From Vibrio sp. 10N.261.45.E2 (GTDB lineage: Bacteria; Pseudomonadota; Gammaproteobacteria; Enterobacterales; Vibrionaceae): DNA of 53,683 nucleotides. Under the pieces are notes generated by a model that was not told the origin of the DNA, did not search any database, and saw nothing but the letters and a program-made list of their open reading frames with translations. Made by a program: the position numbers and the translations under genes. The DNA lies in the NCBI RefSeq assembly GCF_002875705.1, contig NZ_MCZZ01000155.1:1-53683 (forward strand), in the 5' to 3' direction. Positions 26,110 to 35,170 of this stretch are shown piece by piece (position 1 is the stretch's first letter; every line of letters starts with the position of its first letter).

Positions 26110-27630
26110 TTACACCTCGACAGGTTTTGCTCTAAAACTCTTAAATAGCTTCACTAAAAGCGGGCTAGACAATACCAGTACCGCCAGAATAGTAAACGTC
26201 ATGGTAATTGGGCGTTCCCATAAAAAGCTCAGCTCACCATCACTTATCATCAGTGCGCGTCTCAAGTTCTCTTCCATCAAACCACCCAATATGAAGCCTA
26301 ACAGTAGTGGTGCCAGTGGGAAGTTGGCGAGCCTTAACGCGATTGCCGCCATCGCAACCAGTAGCATCACAAATACGTCCATTGTGTTGAAAGACACCAA
26401 GTACACGCCGGTGATTGAGAAGAAGATAATCATTGGTAGTAGTACAGTTCTTGGTACCGCGAGCAGTTTCGAAATATAAGGGATTAGGGGTAGGTTCAAG
26501 ATAACCAGTACGATGTTGCCAAAGTACATAGAGATAATTACTGACCAAAATACATCTGGATGTTCAACGAACAAACGCGGACCTGGTTGAATACCATAGG
26601 CGATCAACGCACCAAGCATAATCGCGGTTGTACCTGAGCCCGGAATACCAAGCGTTAGTAGCGGAACGAATGAGCCACTTGAAGCTGCATTGTTTGCTGA
26701 TTCAGGAGCAACAAGACCACGGATACTGCCTTTACCAAATTCTTTCTGTTTGTCTTTCGGTGCAAGGCTGCGCTCCATGCCGTAGCTTAAGAAAGCAGCG
26801 ATGGTTGCGCCTGCGCCCGGCAGTACGCCAGTAAAGAAACCAAGAATCGAAGAGCGAATTGAAACCGGAGCCACTTCTTTGATCTCTTCTTTGGTTACTT
26901 TCATGCTACCAATATCTGACATCTTTTGGCTTTCTTCCGCACTGTTGTCTTGCTCAGGCTTAAGAATACCCATTAAGGTTTCACCGAGTGCGAACGTTGC
27001 CATAGCTAGCAACAGGAAGCTGAAGCCATCCATCAGATCCGTTAAGCCGAAAGTGAAACGTTCAACGCCAACCCCTTTGTCGATACCTACGGTTGATAGC
27101 ATCAAACCAAGAATGGTCATCATCCACGCTTTAATTACCTGACCTGGGCCTGCAAACGCCGCTACAGCCGATAAACCTAGTAACATCAATGCAAAGTAGT
27201 CAGAAGACTGGAAGCTCAATGACACGCTTGCTAGAGCCGGAGCTGCGATCAAAAGCATGATTGCTGAAAGCGTACCGCCAGTGAACGAAGAGTAAGCCGC
27301 GAGTGCTAGCGCTTTACCTGCTTGTCCTTTTTGAGCCATCGGGTAGCCATCAAACGCGGTGACTACCGTTGAAGAACAACCCGGAGCATTGATTAAAATT
27401 GATGACGTTGAGCCACCAAATACAGCACCGTAATACACACCTGCCATCAAGATTAAGCCTGAAGAAGGGTCTAGGCCGTATGTAATAGGGATCATCAACG
27501 CGATTGCTGAAATTGGACCTAACCCCGGTAGCATGCCGATGAAGGTGCCAACGAAACAGCCCACAATTACCATCATGATGTTCATTGGCATCACAGCGGT
27601 CGAAAGTCCTTGTAAAATTCCGTCTAACAT
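26110..27630 (-). CDS. tctA: Tripartite tricarboxylate transporter, large membrane subunit
   Basis: The 506-aa protein has about 11-12 helices and the TctA motifs GTFIGMLPGLGPISAIALM near residue 28 and a second copy GVLPGAGATIAAFLSYG, plus TLGIPGSGTTAIMLGAL. With TctB and TctC it forms a secondary transporter for citrate or related tricarboxylates, driven by cation gradient. It is the last gene of tctCBA and starts after AGGG at 27630, 10 bases beyond tctB. Confidence 0.94.
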   Translation of the reverse strand: MLDGILQGLSTAVMPMNIMMVIVGCFVGTFIGMLPGLGPISAIALMIPITYGLDPSSGLILMAGVYYGAVFGGSTSSILINAPGCSSTVVTAFDGYPMAQKGQAGKALALAAYSSFTGGTLSAIMLLIAAPALASVSLSFQSSDYFALMLLGLSAVAAFAGPGQVIKAWMMTILGLMLSTVGIDKGVGVERFTFGLTDLMDGFSFLLLAMATFALGETLMGILKPEQDNSAEESQKMSDIGSMKVTKEEIKEVAPVSIRSSILGFFTGVLPGAGATIAAFLSYGMERSLAPKDKQKEFGKGSIRGLVAPESANNAASSGSFVPLLTLGIPGSGTTAIMLGALIAYGIQPGPRLFVEHPDVFWSVIISMYFGNIVLVILNLPLIPYISKLLAVPRTVLLPMIIFFSITGVYLVSFNTMDVFVMLLVAMAAIALRLANFPLAPLLLGFILGGLMEENLRRALMISDGELSFLWERPITMTFTILAVLVLSSPLLVKLFKSFRAKPVEV

Positions 27631-27640
27631 AATGTTATCC

Positions 27641-28141
27641 CTACCAAAGAGTGAAGATTAAACCAGGCTCTAGGTAGATATCTAAGCCTTGAGTTAATAA
27701 AAGAAAGAACGCGATAACGAAAGGAAACGACGCGCCAAATAAGACAGCTTTGCGGCGCTCGCCCAGAAGGTAAAAGCCCGCCAGTAAGAAGAAACTGGTC
27801 GCTAAAACAAAGCCAAGATAAGTCAGCCCAACACCGTAAAGCGCCATTAACACCAAGAAGCCAGTCAGTAGCTTCCAGTTCAACGGCGTTGTGTCGCATG
27901 TAACTTTCTTGTCCGGTTGCCCTGTTACTAATAGGATCAACGAAAGGCCAATGCCGATAAACGTCAATAGGGTAGGTAAGGTTCTTGCTGTAAAGGGTTC
28001 GTACTCGTCACCGGGGAATAAAGGAATCAGCGTGGTTTGATAGCCGTAGCACAAGCACGCCAACATAAAGATCATGGCTCCAATGCGATCTTTCGAAAGC
28101 AAAGATTCCTTACTTAGGAATTTGGTTGGTAAGTCCGACAT
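27641..28141 (-). CDS. tctB: Tripartite tricarboxylate transporter, small membrane subunit
   Basis: The 166-aa product has four hydrophobic helices as in TctB. I take the ATG at 28141, preceded by GGAG at good spacing, rather than the longer frame starting near 28225, whose first 28 codons look unrelated. It lies between tctC and tctA and overlaps neither. TctB proteins are poorly conserved in sequence, and the assignment rests on helix pattern and position. Confidence 0.85.
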   Translation of the reverse strand: MSDLPTKFLSKESLLSKDRIGAMIFMLACLCYGYQTTLIPLFPGDEYEPFTARTLPTLLTFIGIGLSLILLVTGQPDKKVTCDTTPLNWKLLTGFLVLMALYGVGLTYLGFVLATSFFLLAGFYLLGERRKAVLFGASFPFVIAFFLLLTQGLDIYLEPGLIFTLW

Positions 28142-28351
28142 ATCCAACTCCATTTGGGGTGGTATAAAAAGTAAAAAAGCCGTACATGAGCGAGTTAATG
28201 AAGAATGTCTGGGATCACTAACCAAAGGTAAGCGAATTACAAGGCTTGGGTGGCCACTTGCCTCTACAACGAATCAGCAAGCTTTAGCAATACACTACGA
28301 ATAAACAAAGGAGTTTTAGTTAACTCATGTACGGCAAAACAGGAAAGAGTA

Positions 28352-28371
28352 AGAGGGCACAAAGACCCTCT
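28352..28371 (-). promoter_or_regulatory. Hairpin in the tctC-tctB gap
   Basis: AGAGGG pairs with CCCTCT across an 8-base loop just after the tctC stop. It has no T run. In a 241-base gap such a stem could stabilise the tctC end of the mRNA or partly terminate it, giving more binding protein than membrane subunits, as is common for binding-protein operons. Confidence 0.35.
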
Positions 28372-28382
28372 CTGGTTGATGG

Positions 28383-29354
28383 TTATTTCAAGAAGCCAAG
28401 CTCACGCATGAGATCGCCCATTTGTTTTTCTTGGTCTTCTAGGAAGGCGTAAAAATCTTTGTCAGCTTTGTAGTTGTCGATCCAACCGTTACGGTCACGA
28501 ACCACTTGCCACTCATCGGTTTTGTACATTTTGCCAAGAGCTTCGTTCCACTCGTCGATTTTCGCTTGGCTTGTACCCGGTGCGGCGAAGAAACCACGCC
28601 AGTTAGCAAATACTGTCTCGTTGCCATATTCAGTTAGTGTTGGGATGTTAGGGGCAGCGTCAAGACGCTTTGGAGCCGTGACCGCAAGCACTTTTACTTG
28701 GCCAGACTTAGACATCTCTAATACTTCACCAAGACCTGTTGAAAGCAACTGTGTTTCGCCAGAAAGCAGTGCCGCCATCGCTTTACCGCCCGCATCGTAG
28801 GCAATGTAACGCACTTTCTTCGCATCAAACCCTTCGCCCTTGAACGCCGCAGCAACCACAAGGTGATCCATGCTGCCTCGAGCAGAACCGCCAGCAATTT
28901 TCACTTTACGTGGGTTGGTTTCGAATTCTTTAACGACGTCTTCCCAAGTGTTGTACTTAGAATCTGCAGACGCGACGATAGCACCGTAATCGGCAATGGT
29001 TGCGGCTACTGGAGTTAGGTCACGGAAAGATTGAGGAAAAATACCTGTTAGTGAGCGAACAACGATAGGCGTTGAGTTCACCATCAGTGTGTCTTCTTGG
29101 CGTTGTGCTGTTTCGATTAGGTGAGCAATCGCTTTACCGCCACCGCCACCAGACAGGTTTTGGAAAGAGACATTTTCTACGATGTCTGATTTCACCAATA
29201 CATCACCCGTCCCACGAGCTGTCATATCCCAACCGCCACCAGCGCCGCCAGGGATTAGGAAGTGGATTTTTTCTACGTCAGCAGCAAAAGTGTTGAAAGA
29301 AAAGGTTGCTGCGATGATAGAAGCCGCAAGAGTAGGTTTCAGTGCCTTGAACAT
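28383..29354 (-). CDS. tctC: Tripartite tricarboxylate transporter substrate-binding protein
   Basis: This 323-aa periplasmic protein has a signal peptide cut after NTFAA and family features such as IHFLIPGGAGGGWDMTARG near the N-terminus, NLSGGGGGKAIAHL and AGGSARGSMDHL. It captures tricarboxylates (or other carboxylates in this large family) and delivers them to TctAB. AAGGAA precedes the ATG. It is the first gene of the operon, transcribed away from the HD-GYP gene. Confidence 0.93.
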   Translation of the reverse strand: MFKALKPTLAASIIAATFSFNTFAADVEKIHFLIPGGAGGGWDMTARGTGDVLVKSDIVENVSFQNLSGGGGGKAIAHLIETAQRQEDTLMVNSTPIVVRSLTGIFPQSFRDLTPVAATIADYGAIVASADSKYNTWEDVVKEFETNPRKVKIAGGSARGSMDHLVVAAAFKGEGFDAKKVRYIAYDAGGKAMAALLSGETQLLSTGLGEVLEMSKSGQVKVLAVTAPKRLDAAPNIPTLTEYGNETVFANWRGFFAAPGTSQAKIDEWNEALGKMYKTDEWQVVRDRNGWIDNYKADKDFYAFLEDQEKQMGDLMRELGFLK

Positions 29355-29740
29355 GGTTCACGTTCCTTATGTAGGGGATCTCTTCAATGGAGAGAAACTT
29401 ATGTTTTATTTCCAGCTACTAAACAGATGAGTTGGATATTGCTTAGTAGATGAAACTAAAGTTAACGGTGTGTTAATGAAATGTCTGTAATGCGGCGATA
29501 TTGAGAATAAAGAACATTGGATTAATACTGTTCATAAAGTTCACGGTAGAATAGTTCTTGGTCGCTTTATACTGCTATGTATCATTAAAGAGGGTACTTA
29601 TTGTGACGCAAAGAGTGATATGGAAGGACGCTCTTGAATATATGGAATAATGTATTGCTAGAGACAGTATGCCGTAGTAATAATATAAATATTGCTAGCA
29701 TGTTACATTTCTGGGCTAGTGGTTACTCAAGGATAGAATA
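29355..29740. other. Divergent intergenic region, tctC and HD-GYP gene
   Basis: No gene. A 7-bp inverted repeat CTACTAA-N20-TTAGTAG at 29416-29449, about 65 bases before tctC, is a possible regulator site. Promoters for both divergent genes are expected here. Confidence 0.35.
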
Positions 29741-32700
29741 ATGGCAAACACAAAAATCTCGTTACGGTTTACCGTTGGAGGGATGTTCATACTCGCGACT
29801 GTGCTAACGGCTGTGGTTGCGGTCTCTCTTCAATACTACTTCAGTAAAAAAATGGCGACGGAGAATACTCTGTCAAAGTTGACGATGGTATCTCATGACC
29901 TGAGTGATTATATCGGCGAGATTGACTCTGACGCAGCCAACACCGCGCGTTTACTTGCTTCAGTGAAACGATCTATCAGTAACAAAATATCGAAAGAAGA
30001 GTCGCGTAGTATTCTTTCTGAAGCCATTAAAGATAACCCTCTCTTTTATAGTATTTACGTTGGCTCATCCAATGAAAATTTCTTCCAAATTATTAACCTA
30101 GAATCTGCCCCTGTCGTTAGAGAAAAAATAGGTGCACAACAAACGGATCGTTGGGTTGTGGTTGAGATTCATAATATAGGGGAGGAGCGCGTCCGTACGA
30201 CGAAATATTTTGACCAAGAGTTTACGCTAAGAGACTCAACTACGGATCAGAGCAACTACTTTCCAACGACAAGGCCTTGGTATGTTTCTGCCAATGTTCA
30301 GTCGGTCGAAAAAACTCAGCCATACCTTTTCCAACATTTACAAATTACCGGGCAAACTTATTCTTTAGCGTTTGATGCGAAAATCGAATCTGAAGTTCAA
30401 CATGTGATTGGTATTGATATTGTGCTGTCTTCTTTGGCTAACAAATTATCGGGTACGGCACTTGGATTAGCAGAAGATAGTAAGGTTGAGTCTTTCTTAT
30501 ATTCGAAATCGGGTAACATTATTGCGTCTAACCTCAAGGTTAATAATCAGGAACCGGAGTTTGATGTATCAAAACTGATGCTATCATCTGAGCAAAAAGC
30601 CTTGGTTAATGATACTCCTCCGCTGTTAGTGTCTAATCAAAATGATTGGGGGCCGATGGACTTTTCAGTGGCGGGAAAACCAAACGGCTATGCGATAGAC
30701 CTTCTCAAAATGATTGGTGATATGACTGGGATCAGGTTTGAATTTGTGAATGGTTTTTCTTGGGGAGAGCTTGTCAATAAGTTTCAAGAAGGAACTATAG
30801 ATGGGCTGCAATCGGTGCAAAATTATAAAAATAATGGCATAAACGGCCGCTACACCACTCCAATCTATGAATTACCGTTTGCTATCGTGACCAGAGAAGA
30901 CGCGAAGACTATTACTAATTATGCCGAGCTTGAGGAAAAAAAAGTAGCCATTTTATCTGGGTGGTCAATTATTCCTAAGTTAAGGGAAGACTTTCCGAAT
31001 ATTGATTTAGTTGAGTTTGAAAACCTAGAGTCCGCATTTAATTCAATTGAAAGCGGAGAGAATTTTGCATTCTTAGACGCTGAACCCGTGCTCTCGTTTG
31101 CATTAGATAGGTTTTTCCAACCTGGCCTTGTTGTCAATGGGGCTCTAGAAGATCTAAAACAGAACTACTCAAATCAATTCCATTTGGTGTTGCAGAGCAA
31201 GCATAAGCAATTGCTTCCAATTATTGACAAAGCTATCAGTGAGTTAAGTGGTGAACAACTTGATGCCTTAGCGAAAAAGTGGCTCCATGATACCGGCTTT
31301 AATACGAATACGACGGTTCCTTATACTGAACTTTATGATTTGACTAATGAAGCAACGGTTGAAGGCAGTATGATAAGGGTAGAGTTGAATGGCGAGATCA
31401 AGCATCTCTATTTAAAGAAAATAGACACGGGCGAACACTACTCTGAGTATTTTGCGGTATTGATTCCCGAAACTGAAATCTTTAGTACAGTCAATAAACG
31501 TCTAGCAACCTCTGTTGGCGTAACGATGTTACTGATGAGTTTGACCTTGCCTATTGCTTGGGTTTTTGGTGCGCCGATAGTGCGTCCTATTCGTCAATTA
31601 GAGGAGGAGACTCATAAGATCAAGATGCGTGATTATGACAGTGTCGAGACTGTTGAGACTCGAATTAAAGAAGTGTGGGAGCTATCTGTGGCGGTAAAAG
31701 ACATGGCGATGGAACTCAAACAACATGAGCTAACCCAAGAAGCCTTTGTTGAGTCGTTCATTAAACTTATCGCTCAAGCGATCGATGATAAATCCGCTTA
31801 TACGGCTGGGCATTGTAATCGTGTACCAGAACTCGGATTGATGTTGGCTGACGCGGCTGAGAAATCACAGTCCGATAATTTCAAAGATTTTGAGTTTAAA
31901 AATGATGATGAACGCCGTGAATTCAGAATTGCGGCTTGGCTTCATGACTGTGGCAAGATCACCACACCTGAACATATCGTAGATAAAGGTACGAAGCTAG
32001 AAGCGAACTACAACCGAATTCACGAGGTGAGAACTCGATTTGAAGTACTTTGGCGTGATGCGGAAATCACCGCTTTGAGAAAGCAACTTGAAGGTACGCT
32101 ATCAACCCAGCAGATCGCTGAAGAACTCTCAGTCACTAAGCAACGATTGCAAGACGATTTTGCGTTTATCGCGACATCTAATGTTGGTGGTGAATTCATG
32201 AGTGATGACAAAGTCACTCGTATTCGCTCGATAGCTGAGACGACCTGGACGCGTCACTTTGATGATCAACTTGGTCTATCACCGATAGAGGCAATGAATC
32301 GAGAGCCGAGTTCAAGTTTACCAGCCACAGAACCACTTTTGAGTGATAAGCCAGAGCACATAGTGAAAAGAGATAGGCCGTTAGAATTTGACCCGAAACA
32401 TCAAATTAAAATGGATGTGCCTGAGCACTTATACAACCTAGGCGAAGTCTACAATCTGAGTATTGCACGCGGTACATTGACTGCTGAAGACAGATTTAAG
32501 ATAAACGAGCACATGCTTGGCACGATTAAGATGCTTGAGAACCTGCCATTCCCGAAAGAGCTAAGTCGTGTTCCTCGCTACGCTTCAACTCACCATGAAA
32601 CACTTAAAGGTACAGGGTATCCAAGGAAGCTGACTGGTGATGACCTCTCAATCCCAGAACGTATTCTGGTGATCTCTGATATTTTTGAGGCGTTAACCGC

Positions 32701-32914
32701 TGCGGATAGGCCTTATAAGAAGGCGAAGCCAATCAGTGTTGCTGTCGATATCATGTATAAAATGGCATTGGACGAGCATCTCGATATCGAACTGTTTAGA
32801 TTGTTCTTAACCAGTGGTACGCATGTTCGTTATGCAGAAGAGTATCTCAAACCGGAACAGATTGATTTTGTCGATATCAATAAATACCTAGAAGTCACTC
32901 GTCAGATTGCTTGA
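29741..32914 (+). CDS. Membrane HD-GYP c-di-GMP phosphodiesterase with dCache and solute-binding sensor domains
   Basis: The 1057-aa protein has an N-terminal helix (about 10-35), a periplasmic dCache-like domain (35-280), a periplasmic solute-binding domain of the SBP_bac_3 type (about 290-515), a second helix (about 588-610), a HAMP-like region and an HD-GYP domain. Catalytic motifs are complete: HD at 735-736 (AWLHDCGK) and HHExxxGTGYP at 951-961. HD-GYP domains hydrolyse c-di-GMP to pGpG or GMP. About 215 residues separate HD from HHE, far more than usual, so an extra segment (roughly 770-900) is inserted in the catalytic domain. Two stacked extracytoplasmic sensors suggest control by an amino-acid-like ligand. 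It stands alone and ends at a strong terminator. Confidence 0.87.
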   Translation: MANTKISLRFTVGGMFILATVLTAVVAVSLQYYFSKKMATENTLSKLTMVSHDLSDYIGEIDSDAANTARLLASVKRSISNKISKEESRSILSEAIKDNPLFYSIYVGSSNENFFQIINLESAPVVREKIGAQQTDRWVVVEIHNIGEERVRTTKYFDQEFTLRDSTTDQSNYFPTTRPWYVSANVQSVEKTQPYLFQHLQITGQTYSLAFDAKIESEVQHVIGIDIVLSSLANKLSGTALGLAEDSKVESFLYSKSGNIIASNLKVNNQEPEFDVSKLMLSSEQKALVNDTPPLLVSNQNDWGPMDFSVAGKPNGYAIDLLKMIGDMTGIRFEFVNGFSWGELVNKFQEGTIDGLQSVQNYKNNGINGRYTTPIYELPFAIVTREDAKTITNYAELEEKKVAILSGWSIIPKLREDFPNIDLVEFENLESAFNSIESGENFAFLDAEPVLSFALDRFFQPGLVVNGALEDLKQNYSNQFHLVLQSKHKQLLPIIDKAISELSGEQLDALAKKWLHDTGFNTNTTVPYTELYDLTNEATVEGSMIRVELNGEIKHLYLKKIDTGEHYSEYFAVLIPETEIFSTVNKRLATSVGVTMLLMSLTLPIAWVFGAPIVRPIRQLEEETHKIKMRDYDSVETVETRIKEVWELSVAVKDMAMELKQHELTQEAFVESFIKLIAQAIDDKSAYTAGHCNRVPELGLMLADAAEKSQSDNFKDFEFKNDDERREFRIAAWLHDCGKITTPEHIVDKGTKLEANYNRIHEVRTRFEVLWRDAEITALRKQLEGTLSTQQIAEELSVTKQRLQDDFAFIATSNVGGEFMSDDKVTRIRSIAETTWTRHFDDQLGLSPIEAMNREPSSSLPATEPLLSDKPEHIVKRDRPLEFDPKHQIKMDVPEHLYNLGEVYNLSIARGTLTAEDRFKINEHMLGTIKMLENLPFPKELSRVPRYASTHHETLKGTGYPRKLTGDDLSIPERILVISDIFEALTAADRPYKKAKPISVAVDIMYKMALDEHLDIELFRLFLTSGTHVRYAEEYLKPEQIDFVDINKYLEVTRQIA

Positions 32915-32950
32915 CTAAAAGTTGACTTGTTAGAACGAGTTCGATGAATG

Positions 32951-32977
32951 AAAGGCGCACATCAGTGCGCCTTTTTT
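32951..32977 (+). terminator. Terminator after the HD-GYP gene
   Basis: AAAGGCGCAC pairs with GTGCGCCTTT, 4-base loop and T run. Confidence 0.92.
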
Positions 32978-33198
32978 GTAGCTGATAATCGGTAAGCATG
33001 TCGATAGACACAAAGGGATCTGCGTTTGACAAGTGCGGCTACAAGTTGTCGACACATTAGTTTCGAGTAATGTTGGGGTAGGTAAGGATTTAGTCGCTGT
33101 TTTTCTTTATAAGTTATTAAGTAACAGGTGGTTAGGTTGTTTTTATTTACATTTCGAGTGAGTTTTCATCGCCTATAAAAAATACTACATTAGTCTAA

Positions 33199-33272
33199 AT
33201 TGTCGACAATTCTCTTGATTGTCGACAATTTAATCGTGTATTTTATGTTCATGTTATGGAATTGTTGACAAT
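33199..33272. promoter_or_regulatory. Three GntR-type operators before gntR/prp
   Basis: ATTGTCGACAAT occurs at 33199-33210 and 33218-33229, and ATTGTTGACAAT (one mismatch) at 33261-33272. TTGT-NN-ACAA palindromes of this sort are typical of FadR-subfamily GntR proteins. Spacings centre to centre are 19 and 43 bases, near whole helical turns for co-operative or looping binding. The sites surround the likely gntR promoter, so autoregulation and control of the prp genes downstream is the obvious inference. The stretch from the previous terminator to here holds no other gene. Confidence 0.7.
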
Positions 33273-33306
33273 TAAGGTTCAGCAATCAGAAGTGAGCAGC
33301 GTGAAT

Positions 33307-34026
33307 ATGAATACTGCAATAAAAGATCTCAGCTTAAATGCAAACATGAAAACACGTGTGAGCGATAAAGAGAACACTAAATCAGAAAATCTCACTGAGT
33401 ATCTCGTTGAGGCGATTGTTAGCGGTGAGTTACTACCGGGCAGTAAGATTTCGGAACCTGAACTGGCTAAACGCTTTGAGGTAAGTCGAGGTCCATTACG
33501 TGAAGCGATAATGCGTGTGGAGGGGCTAGGGCTTATTGAACGAATTCCTCATGTTGGCGCACGAGTTATTACTTTTTCGGCAGAAAAACTGCTAGAGCTC
33601 TACGCGGTGCGAGAAGCATTGGAAGGCATGGCTGCTCGCTTAGCAGCAAGACATATTACACAAGCAGAGCTTGTCGGGCTTGAAGGATTATTGTCGACAC
33701 ATTCAAAGCATATCGATGAAGTAGAAGGCTCTTCTTACTTTCATCAACATGGGGATTTCGATTTCCATTACCGCATTATTAAAGCGAGTCGTAACAGCAA
33801 ACTCATTTCGTTGTTGTGTGACGAGCTATATCACTTGTTACGCATGTATCGCTATCAATCGCCAAGAGCACAGTCTCGTCCAAAAGAGGCGCTAGATGAA
33901 CACAAATACATTCTACAAGCGATCCGTAACCGTGATGAAGAGCTAGCAGAAATGCTTATGCGAAGACACATATCGGGAAGTCGACTGCTTATAGAACAAC
34001 AAATCCAATCCAAAGAACTTGATTAA
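33307..34026 (+). CDS. GntR-family regulator of the propionate operon (FadR subfamily, FCD domain)
   Basis: The protein, 239 aa from ATG 33307, has a winged helix at about residues 25-90 (ELAKRFEVSRGPLREAI is the recognition region) and a C-terminal FCD ligand domain with Asp and His residues that bind a metal or ligand (DFHYRI, LDEHKYIL, MRRHI). A start at 33256 would put the third operator inside the gene; the downstream ATG with GAAGTGAG before it is more likely. It sits 100 bases ahead of prpB in the same direction. In Vibrio the prp genes are controlled by a GntR protein in place of the sigma-54 activator PrpR of enterics. Exact ligand is unknown; 2-methylcitrate or methylisocitrate are plausible. 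Confidence 0.85.
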   Translation: MNTAIKDLSLNANMKTRVSDKENTKSENLTEYLVEAIVSGELLPGSKISEPELAKRFEVSRGPLREAIMRVEGLGLIERIPHVGARVITFSAEKLLELYAVREALEGMAARLAARHITQAELVGLEGLLSTHSKHIDEVEGSSYFHQHGDFDFHYRIIKASRNSKLISLLCDELYHLLRMYRYQSPRAQSRPKEALDEHKYILQAIRNRDEELAEMLMRRHISGSRLLIEQQIQSKELD

Positions 34027-34126
34027 CTGGCGACTGGAATCTGTCAGCAGGTCAGAGCTGGCGATAACCCAAAGCCGTAAGTCTTAAAGATTAGCTAGAA
34101 ATAAACAATTAACAGGGAGCGTCATT

Positions 34127-35023
34127 ATGAAGTTATCAGCAGGATCTAAGTTCCGACAAGCTGTGCAAGACAACGACCCATTGCAGATCGTCGGCACGGT
34201 CAATCCGTACTGCGCGATGATGGCAAAGAACTTGGGCCACCAAGCTATCTATTTGTCTGGCGGAGGTATCGCCAATGCGTCTTACGGTTTGCCTGACTTG
34301 GGCATTACTACATTGAACGATGTGTTGGTCGATGTGGAACGTATTACTAACGCGTGTGATCTGCCATTGCTGGTGGATATCGATACGGGATTTGGTGGTG
34401 CATTCAATATCGCACGTACCATTCGCGCTATGGAGAAGGCAGGCGCTGCTGCAATTCACATGGAAGATCAAGTGGCCCAAAAACGCTGTGGTCATCGACC
34501 AAATAAAGCGATTGTAAGCCAGCAAGAGATGGTCGATAGAGTTAAAGCGGCAACCGATGCTAGAACGGATGAGAGCTTTGTGATTATGGCGCGTACCGAT
34601 GCGTTGGCGGTTGAAGGCATTGATAGCGCGATTGAACGAGCGATTGCGTGTGTTGAAGCGGGCGCAGACATGATTTTCCCTGAGGCGATGAATCAACTCG
34701 ACCAATACGTGAAGTTCTCGGCAGCTTTGAAATCCGCCACGGGTAAACACGTGCCTATCTTGGCCAACATCACTGAGTTCGGCCAAACACCACTCTACAA
34801 CTGTAAAGAGTTGGCCCAATCAAGTGTCGACATGGTGCTTTACCCATTGAGTGCGTTTCGTGCAATGAACAAAGCGGCGGAGAATGTTTACAAACACTTG
34901 TTAGTTGAAGGCAATCAAGAAGCTCTGTTGGATTCAATGCAAACCCGTAAAGAGCTTTACGAACATCTGAATTACCACGACTACGAGAACAAGCTTGATC
35001 AGTTGTTTTCAAGCGAAGGGTAA
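34127..35023 (+). CDS. prpB: Methylisocitrate lyase
   Basis: The 298-aa enzyme splits 2-methylisocitrate to pyruvate and succinate, the last step of the methylcitrate cycle. It has the isocitrate-lyase-superfamily signatures DIDTGFGG, the catalytic QKRCGH (Cys in the KKCGH motif) and IMARTDA. Length fits PrpB (about 295 aa). CAGGGAG lies before the ATG. It is the first enzyme gene of the operon. Confidence 0.96.
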   Translation: MKLSAGSKFRQAVQDNDPLQIVGTVNPYCAMMAKNLGHQAIYLSGGGIANASYGLPDLGITTLNDVLVDVERITNACDLPLLVDIDTGFGGAFNIARTIRAMEKAGAAAIHMEDQVAQKRCGHRPNKAIVSQQEMVDRVKAATDARTDESFVIMARTDALAVEGIDSAIERAIACVEAGADMIFPEAMNQLDQYVKFSAALKSATGKHVPILANITEFGQTPLYNCKELAQSSVDMVLYPLSAFRAMNKAAENVYKHLLVEGNQEALLDSMQTRKELYEHLNYHDYENKLDQLFSSEG

Positions 35024-35170
35024 AACCAGTTTCAATTAATCAAAAATCAACTTAATCCAATAACGTGAAATGGTTAGTCGCCATATCCAGTACCGATGAT
35101 AAAGATCATCGGACGTATAAACAGGCAGCACCAAAGAGTGCAGGCGGCTAACACTGAAAAGGAGTTCACC

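Noticed and set aside
33040..33700. Further TTGTCGACACATT sites at 33046 and 33691 as extra GntR operators
   Set aside because: Only one half keeps the symmetry; one copy is inside the gntR coding region. They may be chance matches.
34136..34819. 227-codon frame antisense to prpB
   Set aside because: Composition follows the codon structure of prpB on the other strand, with no start signal; a shadow frame.
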